Notes under the pieces: model-generated
Database searches by the model: none
Told to the model about the DNA's origin: nothing
The model's input: only the letters and a program-made list of their open reading frames with translations
Shown: positions 53,048 to 54,265 of the stretch, piece by piece
How positions within the stretch are numbered: the stretch's first letter is position 1
Layout: each line of letters opens with the position of its first letter
Translations under genes and position numbers: made by a program
NCBI GenBank assembly: GCA_947450765.1
Contig: CANFXC010000012.1
Span: 1 to 54,265, forward strand
DNA from: Comamonadaceae bacterium
GTDB lineage: Bacteria; Pseudomonadota; Gammaproteobacteria; Burkholderiales; Burkholderiaceae_C
Direction: 5' to 3'
Length of the DNA: 54,265 nt

Positions 53048-53924
53048 CCACCTGCCCCACTTTGAGCAACTGATCCACGCCTTCGAGCGTGATGGTGTTC
53101 ATGCCAAAAGACAGCGCGCCTTTCAGCCGCGCATCTTGCCGGTAGGTCTGCAAGATGTCGTTGACCACTGGCGTGCTGCTGGCGCTGAGCGGGTCGATGT
53201 TGACGATCGGGCAACGCGGGCACGGTTTGACCGGCTGCAAGCGCACCGTGCCTTCTGCCGTCACGATCTCCAACTCTTGCAAGCGGTCTTCGTCGTGCGC
53301 TGACATCAGGTCCACCGCACCGGATGCATTCCCCAACACGATATTCGGCCGAAAGCGCGCCATGGTCACGGCCTCTTGTCCGGCCGCACGCAGCCTGTCG
53401 TTCAGGCCATTGAGCGAGGCTTCGCTGGTGAGCAGCAGCGGGTAACCGTCGCTGAACTGATTCAACGCTTCAACCCCGCCCGTCCAGCTCAGGCTGGAAG
53501 CCCGCTTGTGCTCCGGGTCAAAACGCACCAGCCGTGCTTTGACGCCCAGAAAGTCACTGACCCATTGCGCCGCCGTCGCGCCCATGTCGTAGGCCGCCAC
53601 CTCTTGGCCCCAAACGCTGGCCCGCACAGCCGCTTCAACCTTGTCAATCGCCAGGTGCAGCGCCAGCATGCCGGGCGCCCGCAGCACGATGTCGTCGGTG
53701 CGCAGCTGCGGCTGAATCAGCGCCATGCGCGGCCATTCACGCTGCGTTAAAAAGGCATTGTTCTCGTCGACCACCATCCAAGCGCGGTCCAAGTCCAGAC
53801 CGGTTTCGGTCAGATAAGCCTCTTTGACCGCCACACCGGCGCAGGACTTGACGGGGTAAACATACAACTGCGCAATGACGGCGCTGAAGTCTGGGGCGTT
53901 CTGGGGTCGAATGGTGTCGGTCAA
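53025..53924 (-). CDS. MOSC-domain protein (YcbX/mARC-like)
   Basis: 299 residues from a TTG at 53924 with AGGA at 6 nt. N-terminal MOSC_N beta-barrel (about 15-130: VIAQLYVYPVKSCAGVAVKEAYL) and the MOSC domain (about 150-295) with the molybdenum-cofactor cysteine in KPCPRCPIVNIDP. Relatives reduce N-hydroxylated bases or sulfoxides with a bound Mo cofactor. Partner reductase not in the window. Confidence 0.88.
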   Translation of the reverse strand: MTDTIRPQNAPDFSAVIAQLYVYPVKSCAGVAVKEAYLTETGLDLDRAWMVVDENNAFLTQREWPRMALIQPQLRTDDIVLRAPGMLALHLAIDKVEAAVRASVWGQEVAAYDMGATAAQWVSDFLGVKARLVRFDPEHKRASSLSWTGGVEALNQFSDGYPLLLTSEASLNGLNDRLRAAGQEAVTMARFRPNIVLGNASGAVDLMSAHDEDRLQELEIVTAEGTVRLQPVKPCPRCPIVNIDPLSASSTPVVNDILQTYRQDARLKGALSFGMNTITLEGVDQLLKVGQVVTGPYQF

Positions 53925-54028
53925 AAGAGTCCTTCAGCGATGTAAACAAGATATGTCAAGCGGGGCTATGTGGGGTCATCCAAACACGGCTGTCAGCGCT
54001 GATTTTGCACTGGCTCCTAAAATGCCCC

Positions 54029-54265
54029 ATGCCCAAGAATTTTGATGTGTGTATTCGTGGCGACGGGATTGTCGGACGCACCCTGGCGCTGCTGCTGGCG
54101 CGTGAGCGGCTGCGCGTGGCGCTGGTGGCTCAACCAGTGCCAACACCCGTGGCCGAAGACGTGCGCGCTTATGCGCTGAACGGTGTCTCGCGCGCCCTGC
54201 TGATGCAGCTGCGCGCTTGGCCCACAACGCCAGCCGTCACGCCCGTGAGCGAGATGCGCGTTTGG
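54029..54265 (+). CDS. FAD-dependent hydroxylase, UbiH/VisC-like, 3'-truncated
   Basis: 79 residues before the window ends. From the ATG at 54029 (MPKNFDVCIRGDGIVG) the N-terminal dinucleotide-binding motif G-x-G-x-x-G is present (residues 11-16), followed by helix RTLALLLARERLRVAL and the EDVRAYALN segment that in UbiH/VisC hydroxylases contacts FAD. Ubiquinone biosynthesis is the usual role. The rest lies outside the window. Confidence 0.8.
   Translation, partial: MPKNFDVCIRGDGIVGRTLALLLARERLRVALVAQPVPTPVAEDVRAYALNGVSRALLMQLRAWPTTPAVTPVSEMRVW

Noticed and set aside
1..54265. CRISPR arrays, rRNA genes, intact insertion sequences, riboswitches
   Set aside because: No regular spacer-repeat array, rRNA segment, transposase frame with paired ends, or known riboswitch core could be recognised. 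The regularly spaced repeats at 5680-5804 are in-frame coding palindromes, not CRISPR.

Overview
The window reads as a chromosome segment of a betaproteobacterium, order Burkholderiales, most likely family Comamonadaceae. Supporting signs are the dusB-fis-purH gene order, several Bug/TctC-type periplasmic binding proteins, TRAP transporters, a YccS-type membrane protein, an archaic (Csu-like) pilus operon and generally high G+C. The genus cannot be fixed by eye. The window starts inside pepN and ends inside a UbiH-type FAD hydroxylase gene.

Layout. 1-3523: 3' part of pepN, fbp, then tRNA-Thr(CGU), whose -10 box overlaps the fbp stop codon. 3479-10252: a 6.7-kb integrative element inserted in the 3' half of that tRNA gene. 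It is bounded by 92-bp direct repeats that include the tRNA terminator. It carries a tyrosine integrase, a HigBA-type toxin-antitoxin pair, an AlpA-like small DNA-binding protein, replication-like winged-helix genes with palindromic repeats inside one of them, and several orphan small genes at the end far from the integrase. 10753-15879: a five-gene pilus operon (pilin, small exported protein, PapD-like chaperone, usher, two-domain tip protein). 16164-22992: an outer-membrane beta-barrel gene, a GC-rich TRAP transporter/lactonase-like island, and then a decayed partial second copy of the same barrel gene with the same kind of terminator.

23040-30249: a leftward six-gene cluster (Bug protein, PdxA2-like dehydrogenase, enolase-superfamily sugar-acid dehydratase, AraD-like 2-keto-3-deoxy-arabinonate dehydratase, second Bug protein, 2-hydroxyacid dehydrogenase) with a divergent LysR regulator. 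With the neighbouring TRAP transporter and its two COG3618-type hydrolases, this looks like a system for taking up and breaking down sugar acids or their lactones (lactone to aldonate to 2-keto-3-deoxy acid to alpha-ketoglutarate semialdehyde). The substrate is not known. 30262-39307: yccS, a PRISE-like reductase and an oligopeptide-type ABC transporter. 39563-46019: housekeeping genes (Nudix, purH, fis, dusB, YqaA, an S4/pseudouridine-synthase-like gene lacking the catalytic Asp, ychF) with dispersed hairpin repeats between them.

46563-51655: a second accessory catabolic module (IclR regulator, Bug protein, two PuuE-like deacetylase-fold enzymes, an asparaginase), plausibly for cyclic or linear amides. 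A possible integrase remnant lies beside it. The window closes with an MFS transporter, a MOSC protein and the start of the ubiH-like gene. The least described parts are the tRNA-Thr element, the TRAP island with two binding protein/hydrolase pairs on one permease, and the deacetylase-asparaginase module. All functional assignments come from reading motifs and recalling families; no search was run.
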